DNA of 64,000 nucleotides from Sipunculus nudus (lineage: Eukaryota > Annelida > Sipuncula > Golfingiida > Sipunculidae). Position numbers and translations under genes: made by a program. The DNA is taken from NCBI GenBank assembly GCA_026874595.1, contig CM049306.1:46626019-46690018 (forward strand), read 5' to 3'. The notes beneath the pieces were generated by a model. That model saw nothing but the letters and a program-made list of their open reading frames with translations. It ran no database searches and was not told the DNA's origin. Shown here one piece after another: positions 14,412 through 24,293 of the stretch; position 1 is the stretch's first letter, and the number at the start of each line of letters is the position of its first letter.

Positions 14412-17400
14412 TTCTACTATATATATATATACACACACAGTAGAAAAGCAGAACCTTAAATTTCTGCATATTGTTTTTCCAATAATATGTTTTTCCAAAA
14501 TTGAAATTGAGGGACCGAAATATGACATTTGGAAAATATATTTTCCTAAATTACGAATGTGATTCTGAGAATAACTGGCTGAGTATCGTTCACTCGCCCA
14601 TGAAGAATAACAAACTGCCCTATCAGCTCATCTAATTCAGCTAAATGGGTTATTAAGACTTAAGAGCTTTTGTCACCAAGTTATTGTGCATGCATTCATT
14701 CAATCACCTATACATGTACTGATGTAACGTCCATGTGCGGCTATAGTAAAAGTATATTTATTGAGAAAAATTGTGTACCTTGCATATCCGTAACCTCAAA
14801 TATCCAAACAAAATTTATGTCCCCTAAACTATTTGGATATTTGAGGTTCTACTGTATATATATATACCAGAAGAACAATATAGATTTGACGTATAATCAA
14901 TAATCAACAGATCTTAATAGAAAACTATAGAACAGATCTGAAGTACTGTATTATGTAATCAATTAAAGTTCAAATCTGAATAATTGTATAATTAACAAAT
15001 ACCGGTATATATATATGTTATTTGTTAGCAATAAATAGCACAAATTTTAAGTATTAAGTAATCATTAAACTTAGTAAATCTAAAGTATATTATAAACCAT
15101 ACACATAGTACATAATCAGTAATTAATACAGAGAAATAATTTAAAACATGTATCGTATATTTTAAAATCTTAAGGATTGTGTAATGAAAAAAAACCAAAC
15201 ATTATAAATGTGATAATATTATTGTATTATTGATAAACAGTACTATTAATGAGTTGGTGTTATATCTACTCCTGGGTACCAAGTGCATATAACACTGACA
15301 GTAGTTATTTCATAGTATCAGCAACCTTATTTAGAACAGAAAGTTTCCTGTCAGAACAACAGCAATATCAGTTGGTCAGAGCCAATTTGTGTTGCAAGAT
15401 GTGGGACAGGAGGTGGATCTAGGTCAAGTTGTATCAGAGAGGTTGATGGGAAGGTTATGACAGCAGATCAATAACTCTGCCCCACATTACCATAAATGAT
15501 CTACAAATTAATTTTACCATAAATGTTCTACATAATACACATACACCAACAGGTCCATTACTCTACAATGTAACCTTTAACCTCTTAACCACTTGATACA
15601 GACATATGGTTCTTATGATCTGGGCATACACATGATAGTTTAATTTTAAACAGGAAACAGAGGCATTAGAGCCTATATTTTGGATAATATAATGTATCCT
15701 CAGTTCAGCAACACCTTGCCAGTTACAGATACCTCTATATACTTATACATTCTTTTTTATTGTTCTCATTAAGCTTGTACCAGTAAAATTTCAAAATAGT
15801 AAACTTTGGTATTAAACAAAAGTACAACAGAGTGGCGCTTCATTGTGGGATTACCTATCAATTACAGGTAAATTAATTTCATAAAAAGTTCCCTAAATAC
15901 CTTTCTTGTTAATAAATTACTTCTAATTAACAATATATGTGCATTTTAGTTGAATTTCTAAACTCGGAAAATCCCTATATCCCTGACTACTAGTGCTACG
16001 GCTATTATTGTACAATTATTAGTGGAGACAAATACATGACACAGAGTGGTTATTCTAACACAGATCCTTTACAGGGGTAACCACTACTGATCTGTCTTGT
16101 GATTAGCAGAATCACTGTGCAACCAGAACACTTGTTCCTTGTTCATGTGTACTACTGTGTATGGGTTTGACTAAATCAACTGAGATTTGCAACCATACTG
16201 AAAAGCTTATTTTAAGGATATGAATTATAAAACCAGATTTTCCTCATTTTATCTCAACAAATGTAAGGCTGTATTCCTCCTTTTATTTGGCATCTACCAA
16301 CTATTTATGATTTCTGTAAAGTAAGCCTTTTGTTAATTTCTCAAAAGCATGTTTCAATATACATTGCTCTTAAGTCCTAACAGACTCAAAAGCTCTAACT
16401 GTTTAATAGTTTAATTAGAAGTGCATTATACTGTTCATATATTTATATTTATGCTGATCTTCCTCCATACACCAGTGCTATCTCCTTATCAGAGAGCTTC
16501 CATCAAAATTCTTTTAATATTATGGAATATAGATCACATGAAAAGTGATAATGGGTCAGTTACTTTCACATTTGGCTGAAAATGTGCCCTAAGTGAGAAG
16601 TGAACCATTATTTGACTATGGTTGTTAGCAGAAAATGTTTTGTGAGACTTCCACCAACCTGTGTTTCAACCTTCTGAAATAACTCACTAAATATAATTGG
16701 TGACTTCATACAAAATTTCAAATTTTGGACTTAAATTTTCTCATTATAAACTAAGTGTTAAATTTAAAGATAGGTAAGCAAGACAAATCATAAATTCAAA
16801 TTTCATGAAGGATACTTATTAAAAAAATTTCTATAAAACCTTGTCATTCACAGAGACAGCAAAAATAAAACCAAAGATAATTAACCTAATTCTATATTTG
16901 AAATAAAAATTATATTATTTTGATTGAATCTGGATTACAGCAAATGAAAATGTAATTTCTGGACATACAGAGCCATGCATAAAAGCAAATGGACCATTTT
17001 TATAATTAATATATTGCTTTTCTCTAAAGCAATTTACAAATTTCAAAAATACATTTTGGCATATTCTTATAAAATAACAAGTTGTCTTTTTGATATTCCC
17101 AAAACATCAAACTATTATGATCAAATGATCATATTATTATAGACATGTTCTGAGCTGCAACAATGTTGTTGTATTTATTTGTTTTATTGCGCAAAAAAAA
17201 ATTAACAATAATGTTTCTCAGACATGGAAAATGATGAGGGCAGGCAGCCTTTTAATTTTATTTTCTTTATAGCATAAAATATAATTATTTATCATGCACT
17301 GCCATTAAAAATGACAACCAATGGTTAAAATGTGAGGTAATAAATGATGTATACATTAAAATAGTTGAAAAGATCTTCAAAGTATGTGAAATTTCTATTT

Positions 17401-20400
17401 CTATGTTAACCTGCAAACCAGATTATATTGGGCTACGGATGTCAAAATCTTGCTGTGTAGCCCGGAACACAAGGCTCCACTGAGGGTCATGATATGGGGA
17501 TTCCCCATCAAAATGCATGATGGTCATGCTTTGTTGAAACAAGATGCGAGATAATTTAGTGAAGAAATACAAATTCAATAGAAATTTCTATAAGTCTAAT
17601 ATAACCTTTGTTGATATTTCTTATTTAAAATTCAATTGCAAAATAAGTTTATTGGAAGTTTGTTAATAATGATACCTGCAGACTGGTCACCATGGCGGCC
17701 ATGTTTATTCTCATCAAATGGTCAAGAAGCATGAAAATAGTGACAACAAGTAAATTTCTCGAATTTATGTTCCCGGTTTCCACCTCTTGTTATTTTAGCT
17801 TCCTGTGATCTTCATGCTTGCCTTCTAAATATGTTTTAGTTTTTATTTTCCCCTGAAGATGTCTCCATAAATCATAGTACATGTGTTTTAGCTTTCATTG
17901 TTTCCTGAAGATGTCTCCACATATCATAATTTTTTTGTTGTGAATTGGGAACCAAAGGGAAAATAAATTTTCCGACAGACACTAAAAAACCAATACCAAC
18001 CCAGGTATGCGTGAAAGCAATCACTGACCTAAATTTGAATGAAATCGGATAATATTTAGAAAAGTTATCACACAGAAACAACAAGGGACCCACGGGTCAC
18101 GGCGCTCAGCTGATCGTGATTGGACTATAAATGTTTCTCCACTGTGATACTATATTGAGTCGATAAAGCTTATGAATATCATGGACATGTTGGGCTATTA
18201 TAAAGGAATGTAATGTAATATGTGAGTAAATGATAAATGAAATAACCTGACTGATGGATTAATAGAGTAAAATATAGTGGTTTATTTTTTATTTATTTAG
18301 GAGGGGTTGAAAATTGTGATATATTTGAGCAAATACGAATGCAATGACAGCAGTAATAAGCAGTAGTAGAATGATGATAAGGCTATTTGTTGAAGGATCT
18401 AAAGTGTATGGAAGTCTGCAAGCTTTCAATTTGACAGATATGAAGTTATGATTAACTATGCTGATGAAGTGATTTATGAATTTGTGACTGTATGACACAA
18501 TATCTCTTAAGTCTTGACAAGGTACATTATTGTGATGCCCACTATGTCTACATATTACACAATATTGACATAATTTCTGGCATGTACATAGGTACCTATG
18601 GACGAATAGTTATACAAAATATTAAAGTATGAATATATCTGATTCATCTTGTTCTTGCTTACTGAGGCTGACTTTGGGATGGGTTCGGAGAAGGGAAAAG
18701 TGAGGGCAGCACGAAGGTGGATGTAGAAATATTCTATTGTAATGTTTTTCATTTATATTAAGAATATGAAATGCTAAGAGGAAAGGGGCCCTCCTACTTG
18801 GTTATAGTAAAGTTCTAAATATATGATTGCAAACTAATACTCTGACAAGACTCAGAAGACTGTCATGAAGAAAAACAGTAAATGCAAGCTTTTAATTTGA
18901 CAGATATGATGTTATGATTAACTATGCTGATGAAGTGATTTATAAATACGTGACTGTATGACATAATATCTCTTTAGTCTTGACAAGGTAAATTATTGTG
19001 ATGCCCACTATGTCTACATATTACACAATATTGACATAATTTCTGGCATGTACATAGGTACCTATGGACGAATAGTTATACAAAATATTAAAGTATGAAT
19101 ATATCTGTTTCATCTTCTTCTTGCTTACTGAGGCTGACTTTGGGATGGGGTTCAGAGAAGGGAAAAGTGAGGGCAGCACGAAGGTGGATGTAGAAATATT
19201 CTATTGTAATGTTTTTCATTTATATAAGAATATGAAAAGCTAAGAGGAAAGGGGCCCTCCTACTTGGTTATAATAAAGTTCTAAATATATGATTGCAAAC
19301 TAATACTCTGACAAGACTGTCATGAAGAAAAACAGTAAAAGTTTTGAGATACTGTAATGCATATGAAAATTTACAGATGGACAGGCAAGTGGACAGAATG
19401 GACTAATACCTTTTTTTCACTTTCAAGGGAATAATGCATTTAAGTTTATATATAAGCCTATTTTTTTAAGCATATCCACTTTTTCCATTAAGAAGTTTGT
19501 ATCTGAATCATTTTTTTTTATTTACAGGTTTTATAACTTTTTAATAAAAAAACCTGAAAATATAAGTTAAAATATTAGAATTGTTGCAAAAGCTGCAATC
19601 ATTATATATACAGAGTAAAAAACTGAAACTATAAGTTAAAATATTAGAATTGTTGCAAAAGTTGCAATCATCATATATCCAGAGTGTAGCTCATATTGGG
19701 TCATATTATGCATACACATATATTTTATTATTTTAAATCATAAATGTTTAAACTGAATTTAAAAGAACATAATGCCACAACATGGCATCTACAAGAATAT
19801 TCCTTGAATCACTATTAAAAAGTTTTGCACATTGGAGTTTTCAGTACATGCTTAATTTTATTCACCAAAATAAAATAAAAGATTAAGTAAATTTGATAAA
19901 ATAAAACATCTTTTCAAATAAAGTATACACACTGTTGGTTGAATGAGGGACAAACAATATCATTGTTTTAATAATAATAAATAATAATGAATAGTACTTA
20001 TATAGCGCTGAACTCCAAGATCAGACTCACAGCGCTTGCATTTTTACACATCAGTTACACAATATATAAATATATAAGCACACTCACACACACACACACA
20101 CACACACCTACTCACCCACACACACCCGAGATTACATGTATGGTAAATGTTGCTAATTACAAAATGCCTGCAGAAATAGGTATGTTTTAAGATTAGTCTT
20201 AAAAGTATTGATAGTGGGGGATTTTCTAAGTTCAGCTGGAAGGGAATTCCAGATCTTAGGGGCAATATAACTGAAAGAACGTTCACCGACTTTCGTACGG
20301 CACTTAGGCAATATTAGAAGACTTTCGTTAGAAGAGTGTAAGGTGCGCACCGGCCGATAAATACATAGTTTTGACGAAAGATATGGTGGCAGTGATCCAT

Positions 20401-23400
20401 CAAAATATCAATAAACAAGGACTGCGAGTTTGTATTGTATCCGATGCTGAACTGGCAGCCAGTGGAGTTCCTTAAGTAACGGCGTAACGTGGTCCCTTTT
20501 TCGTTTTTTAAGAATAACACGGGCTGCATTATTTTGAAGCATTTGCAACCGTGAGATTTGTTCTAACGGTAACGGTAACGGTTTTAATTACTATCCCAGT
20601 TTTAATTTATTACTGGAATTAATAGTCAATTTCACACCTGGTTAAGTTTTTACTCCTCTGAAGTAAGGAAATACTTATCTCATGAACATCCACACTTTCA
20701 TAGCAATACACCACTTTGTGGACACAATTAAATGTACACTTTAATCATTGTAACCCTGGTGGTACAATACAAAATCTAAAATGTAGCATAGCCTGAAATA
20801 AAAATGAATCAAATACAGAAAATAATAACATTCATCTAGTTTATGCACCATCTGGGGGGGGGGGGGGGAGGGAGTGCAGGGCAGGGGGGAAGCCTGCTGG
20901 TAGTGGCCAAGCTGACCCAAGGCAAGCTGCCTGGGGTGGGTTACATAATGCAAGTGAAGGCTGTACTACCAGGTGGGCTAGATGTAAACAACACTTGACA
21001 TGGTGTATGAAAACATGAATAAAAGCTATTCTTTCCAATCAATATCTTTGAAATTTCAGATTTAAAAGATTAAATCCTTATGTATATATGCTGTGAAAAT
21101 TAAATCAACAGTGCCAAAGTTGGACAAAATTTAAGGTATTGATTTTTTATTTATGCTAATAACTTGAAAAATTTGCAAAATTCAGATCTAATTTTGGGTA
21201 AACAATTGAATCTTGATTAAATAAAGTTATATTCCTGAAAAAAAAGTCTCTAGGTTCAGCAATTCTCATGTGAGGTGAGTAAATATATTTCCTGATTTTT
21301 TAAATTATTTTTTATTATTATTGCATTATGTTTTGGCCCATAACTTCAAAATAATACCCAATATTAAACTAATTTTTGGTAAGTTCATAGAAAATGTATG
21401 AAAGAATGTGAATACTATATACGATCAAAAACAGATCAGTGGTTTTGATATTAGGCAGCCTTGAAGTGTAACAATGGCTTTTTTTTCATGGAAATGGAGT
21501 TTTTTATCTTAATATCTCGAAGGAACGAAGTCCAAATGACCCAATTTTCGGTATGGTAGGAGATTTTGGGGACATCTAAAATTATGGCAACAGCCTGGGG
21601 AGCATAGAGATGTGCACTGAATGACCTACAGTCATCGAAGTGGACTGCTTGACAATGTAAGGGAATACAACAAGAGCCTCCAAAAAAAATTCAATAACTA
21701 GCCTAATTTTGCAGCTTTTATTTTCAAATTTCAGATTTGAACAGATTAAATCCTTATATATACATGCTGTGAAAATTAAATCCACAGTACTTACAGGAAA
21801 AAAATGTGCCGCGGCCAAAGTTGGGCAAAATTTAAGGTACCAATTTTATATTTTTGCCAATATTAAAAAAATTTAACAGATTTTGATCTAATTTTTGGTA
21901 TACAATTAAATTTTGATTAATTAAAGTTGTATTACTGGAAAAAAAGTCCCTACCTTTAACACTTTTGGTCTTAAGTGACCAAATATCTTCCTGATTTTTT
22001 TACAAAGTCCATTATGTTTGGGCCCATAACTTTTTTAAATTATATAATACTGACTTAATATCTGGCATGTACATAGGAACTATATAGAGGAACATTTATG
22101 GTAAATATGAAGAAAACCAGATGAGTGGTTTTGATATTAGCCAGTCCTGAAGTGTGAAAATAGATTTCTAATAAAAAATTGAGGTTTTTCTTTAATATCT
22201 CGAAGGAACCAAGTCCTATTGACCTAATTTTCGGCATGGTAGGAGATTTTGGGGACATCTAACAGTATGCCGAATTTAAGATTCGTAGGTCCAACGGTGT
22301 CGAAACGTGCCAGTCTACGGACGGACATCAAGACGGACAGACAGATGGACTGACAGGCAGACGGACGACGGACAATGGACCACGACTATAGCTCAGATGA
22401 CTTATAGTCAGCTGAGCTAAAAACCTGATGGACAGACAGACAGAGACAGACGGACCAAAATCAATGTCCCAAGTTCTGCAGAAGCAGGAGACAATATGCA
22501 GATAATTTTTCTCTGTGAGACTTAATTTTACTTTTAAATTCTATCACATAAATTTTAGACCAATTCTAAGTGTTTACTTCAAGATAAGTACAGTTTGTTT
22601 ACAGGACATTGTTAGCTATGAAAATAGATCACAAAGACTGAAATATGAGATATAATAGTCATAATAAAAGATATTAAGGGCAAACTGGTCAAAAGTTTTA
22701 GAGGATTATCAATGTATTTAAGTATATTCATGGTTAAATGGTTTATCATTATGAGCAAAAAGAACAGACTTGGGAGTCATAGATTTTTTTAAGTAGCCAT
22801 CAAGCACATTACCAGATCACAATGTGACACATGGACAATAAAAACATTTGACTAGGAAGGGGGGGGGGAAGTGTTAAAATGATGTGGGCAGTATCTGAGA
22901 AACATATAATTAATTTTTTGCCCTTAGTCTTTTACAGCCTCTATGATCAGTGTACACTCAAGGTTTCTATTTACTTTTTATTCTGCAAGGGTTGATAAAC
23001 ACATGTACTACCTGATGGATGTGGACTGTTTTTTTGATGACTAATGGTGCTTTCGCTACCGCTGGGAAATATGGCAATTACCAGATGTCAAGTGGTGTGA
23101 ACTACTTGCTATTGTTCAGTACCCGACAAAAGGCTGATTTATTAACATTATTTATTAATTCAATTAATTTATTTAAATATTAAGATGAAAATATAAAAAA
23201 AATATTCAAGAAGTAAAAACTTATATTTAAATGAATTTTATGGGGTCAAGCTACTTTCGTAGGGAAATGAAATGTACTAAAATTTTTTTCATCACAGATT
23301 TAAATTACTAATATAGAACGCAGGCTTCAGCCCAACAACCATAGTTTACTGCTGCTTGCATCTTAATTTTGCCACTTATTTTTATCTGCCACTAACACTC

Positions 23401-23977
23401 TCCTCCTTTACATAAATCCTAAAGATCATTACGTCTGTCCGGATACACTCATACCTCGTCAAGACAGTGTGTGAGTGATCCTACATTCACTCTGAAGCCT
23501 GCCCTTTATAGTGGCTCCACAGATTTACACTTACATCCACAAAAAGATTTATGAACAATTATTTAATATTATTATTAAAATTAAAATTGTACTACTATAG
23601 TTCTATATTAAATTCAGGTCTTATAACAAAGCTCTGATATCCCACATTTGAACTTATACAGTTTACCAAAGTTAAACGGACCGTTAAATCTACATCCACG
23701 GGAAAATAGAAACGAATAGCATGGGGCCATGAGTCTGACTCGTGAGTGTGACAAATGACACTTGACAGTTCAACACCGGTTTGACATCTCATTGAAAAAC
23801 AACTTGAATGAGTGTTTCTGGAAATATGATTGTATTTTTTGTTTGATATTAGGCAAGAATTTCCTACCTTTCTGTCGTCCATAGGAAAACTGGGGTTTTA
23901 TCTGCACCAACAAGACATGTTAGGCAAGCACCAAGGAGAACAGAATACACCCACTTCGATCGGTCCATCGCGGCCAT
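2628..23977 (-). CDS. ATP6AP1: ATP6AP1, V-type proton ATPase accessory subunit S1 (Ac45), 3' end missing
   Basis: Accessory subunit of the vacuolar proton pump; a type I membrane glycoprotein of endolysosomal and secretory compartments. Nine minus-strand exons (23868-23977, 14013-14136, 12564-12641, 11877-12099, 10959-11041, 5418-5447, 5059-5318, 4207-4254, 2628-2850) have GT-AG borders and join without a phase error into 393 residues. Residues 1-25 are a signal peptide (hydrophobic YSVLLGACLTCLVGA); VFLWTTE follows, like the VPLVLW start of the mature human protein. FLQDKLHMNDITKYAGV matches the human FLQDKLSIEDFTAYGGV region. Exons 7 and 9 carry seven N-glycosylation sequons (NHS, NVS, NGT, NKT, NFT, NAS, NKT), as expected for a lumenal domain. 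The transmembrane helix and cytosolic tail, about 70 residues in human, lie beyond the left edge. The gene shares its promoter region with RPS23. Family assignment is strong; the 10-residue sixth exon is the weakest part. Confidence 0.9.
2851..4206. other. ATP6AP1 intron 8, nothing else supported
   Basis: AT-rich intron. The part 3690-3990 (around GTTTGTGTGTTTGTTCACAA) looks like a piece of a dispersed repeat, but I could not find its ends. Confidence 0.5.
4207..4254 (-). CDS. ATP6AP1: ATP6AP1 exon 8 (48 nt)
   Basis: A short exon encoding LSFTASGESIETFRV between TTCACAG and CAG|GTCAGT. Its phases (1 base in, 2 bases out) fit exons 7 and 9 exactly, which is the main evidence. Confidence 0.75.
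4255..5058. other. ATP6AP1 intron 7, nothing else supported
   Basis: AT-rich intron with no repeat, RNA or coding signal that I could recognise. Confidence 0.5.
5059..5318 (-). CDS. ATP6AP1: ATP6AP1 exon 7
   Basis: Encodes GGAAPETLYFGRHLLEQS through GRCGNKTAK, with sequons NHS, NVS, NGT and NKT. It corresponds to the human lumenal segment starting APRILFWAQNFSV. The acceptor is TTGTAG and the donor AAA|GTGAGT; it ends in phase 2. Confidence 0.88.
5418..5447 (-). CDS. ATP6AP1: ATP6AP1 exon 6, candidate 30-nt microexon
   Basis: Between CTTCCTGAG and AAA|GTAAGT lies a 30-base segment encoding GKVYVANRDK. Its phase (0/0) fits exons 5 and 7 exactly and its donor is consensus. Homology to human is weak here, so its inclusion is inferred from splice signals and phase. 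Skipping it also keeps the frame. Confidence 0.55.
5448..6512. other. ATP6AP1 intron 5, 3' part, with a 52-bp duplication
   Basis: Mostly unremarkable AT-rich DNA. At 6419-6510 a segment beginning TAACATTCTG is repeated in tandem with a 52-bp period (TGTCAGAGTTCAAATGCTTG in both). The LTR starts directly after the second copy. Confidence 0.6.
6513..6708 (-). repeat. 3' LTR of the Ty3/gypsy element
   Basis: A 196-bp segment that on the minus strand starts TGTTATATAC and ends CAACACAACA. It is preceded by a purine run (AGGAGGA, plus strand 6709-6715) that fits a polypurine tract. It contains GGAATAAAACC, a possible poly(A) signal, on the same strand as the host gene. The borders are inferred from the TG...CA ends, because there is no partner LTR to compare. 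Confidence 0.65.
6716..7032. other. 3' untranslated part of the Ty3/gypsy element
   Basis: Lies between the integrase remnant and the polypurine tract on the minus strand. I see no coding signal. It is long for such a spacer and may include some degraded integrase tail. Confidence 0.45.
7033..8272 (-). pseudogene. Ty3/gypsy RNase H end and integrase remnant
   Basis: The frame at 7922-8272 holds the region after RNase H (ATVTWRPGPKVMYADYLSR). At 7641-7883 is the zinc-binding part of integrase (KLCQDCIICLQNA). At 7484-7678 is the core around the second catalytic Asp (HGIPKRLMTDNWPQYSS). At 7076-7423 is the C-terminal part (LCLRTTPLETGLPSPAEIL). Four frames are used, so this is a pseudogene. 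Confidence 0.88.
8219..9481 (-). pseudogene. Ty3/gypsy reverse transcriptase and RNase H remnant
   Basis: The N-terminal part is at 9191-9481 (IELKNDAKPVVTRMRRYP, ATDWVNSLVF). After a break the palm and thumb follow at 8481-9032 (MRFLRLPFGLSVSQNDFQR, LRLEKCHVCQPSIEFFGL). The catalytic YxDD box reads IADNICV, so the second Asp is Asn. RNase H sequence continues to about 8219 in a shifted frame. The reverse transcriptase is inactive by these breaks. Confidence 0.88.
9485..10120 (-). pseudogene. Ty3/gypsy protease region remnant
   Basis: The frame at 9698-10120 ends gag with MNHFAAVCKL and a basic stretch (HSRRPRSRSR). It then enters a retropepsin-like domain with the active-site word DTGSNGNIIPLSFLKQMYP. 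The domain continues in another frame at 9485-9676, so it is frameshifted. Confidence 0.75.
10481..10762 (-). pseudogene. Ty3/gypsy gag N-terminal remnant
   Basis: An open frame starting MAALGVQMPILDW and running through LWNTWAMTAPEKENP and VFDQFKAHL, a typical gag-like segment. It stops at 10481, and the rest of gag continues out of frame towards 10120. Confidence 0.75.
10959..11041 (-). CDS. ATP6AP1: ATP6AP1 exon 5
   Basis: Encodes DGIMGEISAHLAALGKPYTA to TGKTSQ, matching the human [20 protein letters not shown] segment. The acceptor is TTACAG and the donor CAG|GTCAGG. It lies only 196 bp upstream of the gag start of the intronic Ty3/gypsy element. Confidence 0.87.
11042..11876. other. ATP6AP1 intron 4 with a 51-bp tandem repeat
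   Basis: AT-rich intron whose only notable content is the 51-bp tandem repeat described separately. Confidence 0.6.
11544..11696. repeat. 51-bp tandem repeat, three copies
   Basis: Units start TGTCAGGTTCCAGTACC at 11544, 11595 and 11646 and differ by only a few bases; a fourth start (TGCCGGG) degenerates at 11697. Because 51 is a multiple of three, the array stays open in two frames (QVPVPYPCAIHASHRNC repeated), which imitates a coding region. Confidence 0.92.
11877..12099 (-). CDS. ATP6AP1: ATP6AP1 exon 4
   Basis: Encodes RAIESHSSIELPSVHD to LRKSLQRNG, including ATRHLVIIHLP, the counterpart of the human LPALLLIRLP strand. The acceptor is TTGCAG and the donor ATG|GTGAGA; it ends in phase 1. 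Confidence 0.88.
12100..12563. other. ATP6AP1 intron 3, nothing else supported
   Basis: AT-rich intron; no repeat or RNA signal recognised. Confidence 0.5.
12564..12641 (-). CDS. ATP6AP1: ATP6AP1 exon 3
   Basis: Exactly 26 codons, LHMNDITKYAGVYD to FHNLK, between acceptor TTATAG and donor AAG|GTGAGT. It continues exon 2 without a gap relative to the human protein (LSIEDFTAYGGVF to FSNLE). No long open frame marks this exon; homology and splice sites reveal it. Confidence 0.88.
12642..14012. other. ATP6AP1 intron 2, nothing else supported
   Basis: AT-rich intron with short TA and CA runs at 13215-13310. Open frames here are short and match nothing I know. Confidence 0.5.
14013..14136 (-). 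CDS. ATP6AP1: ATP6AP1 exon 2
   Basis: The acceptor is TTTCAG and the donor AAG|GTGAGT. It encodes STLPKVQVPPVGQ through KGNIVAFLQDK; the end matches the NVLLFLQDK segment of human Ac45. It ends in phase 0. Confidence 0.88.
14317..14408. repeat. (TA)n microsatellite
   Basis: About 46 uninterrupted TA units, followed at 14420-14441 by shorter TA and CA runs. The matching YIYIYI open frames on both strands are artefacts of the repeat. Confidence 0.97.
17830..18110. repeat. Dispersed repeat, relative of 54074-54472
   Basis: The segment around CCAATACCAACCCAGGTATGC and the following GAATGAAATCGGATAA also occurs, slightly changed, at 54310-54390. It ends near the small palindrome GACCCACGGGTC (18087-18098) and CGCTCAGCTGATCG. 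I read it as one member of the hairpin-ended repeat class described in the findings. Confidence 0.55.
18417..19339. repeat. 466-bp tandem duplication
   Basis: The block starting TGCAAGCTTT at 18417 is repeated from 18883 with few differences (small deletions and single-base changes). Both copies run through ACAGATATGA, GCACGAAGGTGG and GGAAAGGGGCCCTCC to AAAACAGTAAA. There is no coding content. The high similarity points to a recent event. Confidence 0.93.
19548..19686. repeat. 70-bp tandem duplication
   Basis: The segment ATAAGTTAAAATATTAGAAT followed by TGTTGCAAAAGCTGCAATCA occurs twice in a row, around 19560 and 19630, with a period near 70 bp. Confidence 0.85.
20086..20129. repeat. CA microsatellite
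   Basis: CACACA run with interruptions (CTACTCACC), lying at the 3' border of the minus-strand LINE fragment. Confidence 0.9.
20153..20565 (-). mobile_element. LINE reverse-transcriptase C-terminal fragment (CR1/L2-like)
   Basis: On the minus strand one frame reads NNAARVILKKRKRDHVTPLL, then KELHWLPVQHRIQYKLAVL, a stop codon, GSLPPYLSSKLC, and finally RSFSYIAPKIWNSLPAEL and INTFKTNLKTYLF. The LHWLPV...RI.YKL and APK.WNSLP...FK..LKTYLF words are characteristic of the end of LINE reverse transcriptases. Only the C-terminal end remains and it holds a stop, so it is a 5'-truncated dead copy. Confidence 0.85.
20840..20900. repeat. Poly-G tract
   Basis: A run of about 15 G interrupted once near 20854-20871, in a locally GC-rich patch that extends to 20945. 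Length may be unreliable in sequencing. Confidence 0.9.
21053..22270. repeat. Two copies of a ~540-bp AT-rich repeat
   Basis: The segment starting ATTTCAGATT and containing CTGTGAAAATTAAATC occurs at 21053-21590 and again at 21729-22270. Both copies end with TATCTCGAAGGAAC and TGGTAGGAGATTTTGGGGAC. The spacing is about 676 bp. The second copy continues into a GGACGGACAGACAGATGGAC-type tail. Confidence 0.85.
22312..22419. repeat. GACGGACA-rich tail and terminal hairpin
   Basis: A GACGGACAGACA-type low-complexity tail is followed at 22389-22419 by a near-perfect palindrome: TAGCTCAG and TGAC on one side, GTCA and CTGAGCTA on the other, around TTATA. This looks like the right end of a dispersed repeat of the same design as those at 52194, 54444 and 58505. 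Confidence 0.65.
22600..22925. repeat. Degenerate copy of the GTGCCTGAGAAC MITE (tentative)
   Basis: The end GGGGGGGAAGTGTTAAAATG followed by ATGTGGGCAGTATCTGAGAA resembles the right end of the MITE at 35941 and 52829, but the left end is not clear. Confidence 0.35.
22926..23867. other. Distal part of ATP6AP1 intron 1, nothing else supported
   Basis: AT-rich sequence next to exon 1; no named element or RNA was recognised. Confidence 0.5.
23868..23977 (-). CDS. ATP6AP1: ATP6AP1 exon 1 (start codon and signal peptide)
   Basis: Starts MAAMDRSKWVYSV. The first ATG (23977) was chosen because it is in frame and opens the signal peptide; a second in-frame ATG at 23968 is possible. The donor is AAAG|GTAGGA, leaving two bases of a split Ser codon. 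Confidence 0.88.
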
Positions 23978-24022
23978 ATTGAATTAGCAGAAGTCACATG
24001 ATGCACATCTCGATCTATTCTC

Positions 24023-24293
24023 GGCAATAAATAAAACTCGGAAGTCGGAAGTCGGAAGCCTTCGGAAGTCGGAAGCCGTTATAATTTTTGATATAATGTT
24101 AAAAATAACGATCATACCAACACTTTTTCGTGTTAAAATGGAAGATATAGACCCCCTTTGCAAAACCAGAAAGTCGCACAAACGTATATTCCCATATATG
24201 AAAATCAAAGCATTTTTAATGCGTCGGAAGCCTCTCGGAAGTCATCCTGAGGTGACAGATGATGTTCAAAATGCATAAAACTCGGAAGTCAAG
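24023..24293 (+). repeat. Left terminal inverted repeat with CGGAAG clusters
   Basis: Pairs with 26023-26284 in inverted orientation. It contains eight CGGAAG words: five in the first 60 bases, two near 24225-24240 and one at 24283. Confidence 0.9.

Larger units (their letters stand above)
14137..23867. other. ATP6AP1 intron 1 (9.7 kb)
   Basis: The large first intron separates the signal-peptide exon from the rest. It holds the (TA)n tract, a 466-bp tandem duplication, a LINE fragment, two copies of an AT-rich repeat and a hairpin-ended repeat end, all listed separately. The stretch 14910-17830 shows nothing I can name. The first intron of vertebrate housekeeping genes often carries enhancers, but I see no evidence for one here. 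Confidence 0.7.

Noticed and set aside
14230-14562. 110-codon frame of alternating Ile and Tyr
   Set aside because: Translation of the (TA)n tract.
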